Below, one piece after another: positions 36,207 to 36,613 of a DNA stretch of 36,613 nt. Source of the DNA: Candidatus Pacearchaeota archaeon. GTDB taxonomy: Archaea; Nanobdellota; Nanobdellia; Pacearchaeales; GW2011-AR1. The stretch is from the NCBI GenBank assembly GCA_016181885.1, contig JACOYJ010000025.1, forward strand, positions 1 to 36,613. The letters are read 5' to 3'. Position 1 is the stretch's first letter; each line of letters starts with the position of its first letter. The position numbers were made by a program, and so were the translations under genes. The notes beneath the pieces are model-generated. The model was not told where the DNA came from. It saw only the letters and a list, made by a program, of their open reading frames with translations, and searched no databases.

Positions 36207-36437
36207 TTAACCCTTAATCAAATCATGACGTCTGGCCATTTCCCTCTTTATTTTTTTAGCTAACTCTTCTGCATCTTTTTTAGTTAATTTGCTTTTTTGC
36301 GCAATAGCCTCCACCATTTCTATTCTCTTTAGATACTCTTCCAGTGCCATCCTTGTTACAGCACTCCAATTAACTTCTTTATGATTTTGGAGCCTCTCCT
36401 TCAAAGCGTCAGGTATCGCTAATGTTATGTTAACCAT
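36207..36437 (-). CDS. vapB: VapB-type ribbon-helix-helix antitoxin (second module)
   Basis: The 76-aa protein starts MVNITLAIPDALKERLQNHKEVNWSAV, a clear ribbon-helix-helix strand and helix set for DNA binding. A charged helical tail (KKDAEELAKKIKREMARRHD) follows that would bind the toxin. An inverted repeat GTGTATT/AATACAC begins right at the start codon (36438-36457), the expected autoregulatory operator. Confidence 0.85.
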   Translation of the reverse strand: MVNITLAIPDALKERLQNHKEVNWSAVTRMALEEYLKRIEMVEAIAQKSKLTKKDAEELAKKIKREMARRHDLIKG

Positions 36438-36457
36438 GTGTATTTATGTGAATACAC
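36438..36457 (-). promoter_or_regulatory. Operator-like inverted repeat of the second vapBC
   Basis: GTGTATT (36438-36444), TATGTG, AATACAC (36451-36457) abuts the vapB start codon and overlaps the expected transcription start. A CTTTAAATAGG box lies just upstream on the minus strand. Confidence 0.6.
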
Positions 36458-36482
36458 CTATTTAAAGTTTTCTATTATAAAC

Positions 36483-36515
36483 AGCATTTTTAGGAAAATT
36501 TTTAAGGTGGTTTAG
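36483..36515 (+). repeat. Displaced 3' tail of the insertase gene (repeat copy 2)
   Basis: Codons read SIFRKIFKVV then TAG, nearly the same C terminus as the intact gene at 35708-35740, with five silent changes and one Leu/Phe change. This is a gene remnant, separated from its gene by the VapBC module. Confidence 0.75.
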
Positions 36516-36516
36516 T

Positions 36517-36540
36517 GTTAAGTAAACCTTAATACTTAAC
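36517..36540. terminator. Hairpin at the insertase remnant
   Basis: GTTAAGT (36517-36523) and ACTTAAC (36534-36540) form a 7-bp stem. It overlaps the stop of the minus-strand partial gene and could terminate transcripts from either side. Its left part belongs to the 14-bp repeat also found at 16740-16753. Confidence 0.45.
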
Positions 36541-36613
36541 ATACAGGTCTGCAGGATAAGCTTTAATTCCAAGATTCTTTCTCTTCTCATTGAACCAATT
36601 AATCCAACTTTCT
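36529..36613 (-). CDS. Partial CDS, C-terminal 27 residues, running off the window
   Basis: The minus-strand frame is open from the window edge to TAA at 36529-36531 and ends NLGIKAYPADLYVKY. The ESWINWFNEKRKNLGI pattern with Trp spacing and LGI-x-AYP is loosely like the tryptophan-rich repeats seen in some phage-integrase-associated proteins. This is a weak resemblance that I cannot confirm. If it were an integrase-associated gene, it would bear on the neighbouring tail duplication. Confidence 0.5.
   Translation of the reverse strand, partial: ESWINWFNEKRKNLGIKAYPADLYVKY

Overview
The window is a low-GC archaeal chromosome segment. It is built around two ribosomal-protein clusters: uL1-uL10-aL12 (803-2862) and the long S10/spc-type cluster from uL3 to SecY (18026-34164). 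Archaea-only proteins (eS4, eL19, eL32, aL12, aIF1, an EMC3/DUF106-type insertase), BRE/TATA promoters, leaderless starts and an intron-bearing tRNA-Ser fix the domain. The compact short-protein style, the AMP phosphorylase and the absence of rnp1 from its usual place suggest a DPANN lineage (Woesearchaeota/Pacearchaeota-like). That placement is inference only.

Layout. 1-802: a copy of a dispersed repeat, an orphan gene between 24-nt direct repeats, and the uL1 promoter with a structured leader. 803-2862: uL1-uL10-orphan-aL12. 2900-4039: a free-standing LAGLIDADG protein on the minus strand. 4192-4701: a cupin gene with an in-frame TGA. 4813-6889: tRNA-Thr(CGT) and an Fe-S XPD/DinG-like helicase. 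6979-8986: a winged-helix membrane protein, a VapBC pair, a RelBE-like pair and tRNA-Ser(TGA) with an intron. 9208-12282: a two-gene MetE and a convergent MetF. 12341-12526: a 58-bp tandem repeat. 12513-15449: a small orphan, AMP phosphorylase and an AI-2E-family permease. 15558-16697: IspG, a bacterial-type MEP-pathway enzyme. 17656-18025: a gene-free stretch with a perfect three-way-junction RNA candidate and two promoters. 18026-34164: uL3 through SecY with many non-ribosomal genes placed exactly at gene junctions. 34169-35122: a DUF3445 heme-dependent N-demethylase-like gene. 35201-36437: an EMC3-like insertase and a second VapBC pair. 36529-36613: the 3' end of another gene.

Most notable pattern. 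Two toxin-antitoxin modules sit between duplicated gene 3' ends. The RelBE-like pair lies between the 3' end of tRNA-Ser (8843-8854) and an exact 12-bp copy of it (8336-8347). The second VapBC lies between the real 3' end of the EMC3-like gene (35708-35740) and a displaced remnant of the same tail (36483-36515) that still reads SIFRKIFKVV-stop. Neither element contains an integrase. The orphan at 214-549 (24-nt direct repeats) and the 58-bp tandem repeat that includes a gene tail may be related recombination products.

The uL1 and uL3 clusters share an identical 16-bp BRE/TATA core, which implies co-expression. Within the large cluster genes are joined by ATGA overlaps or TAA-A-ATG junctions, so translation is probably coupled. 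The inserted genes (HAD protein, lipoprotein, MazG-like protein and several orphans) follow the same junction style.
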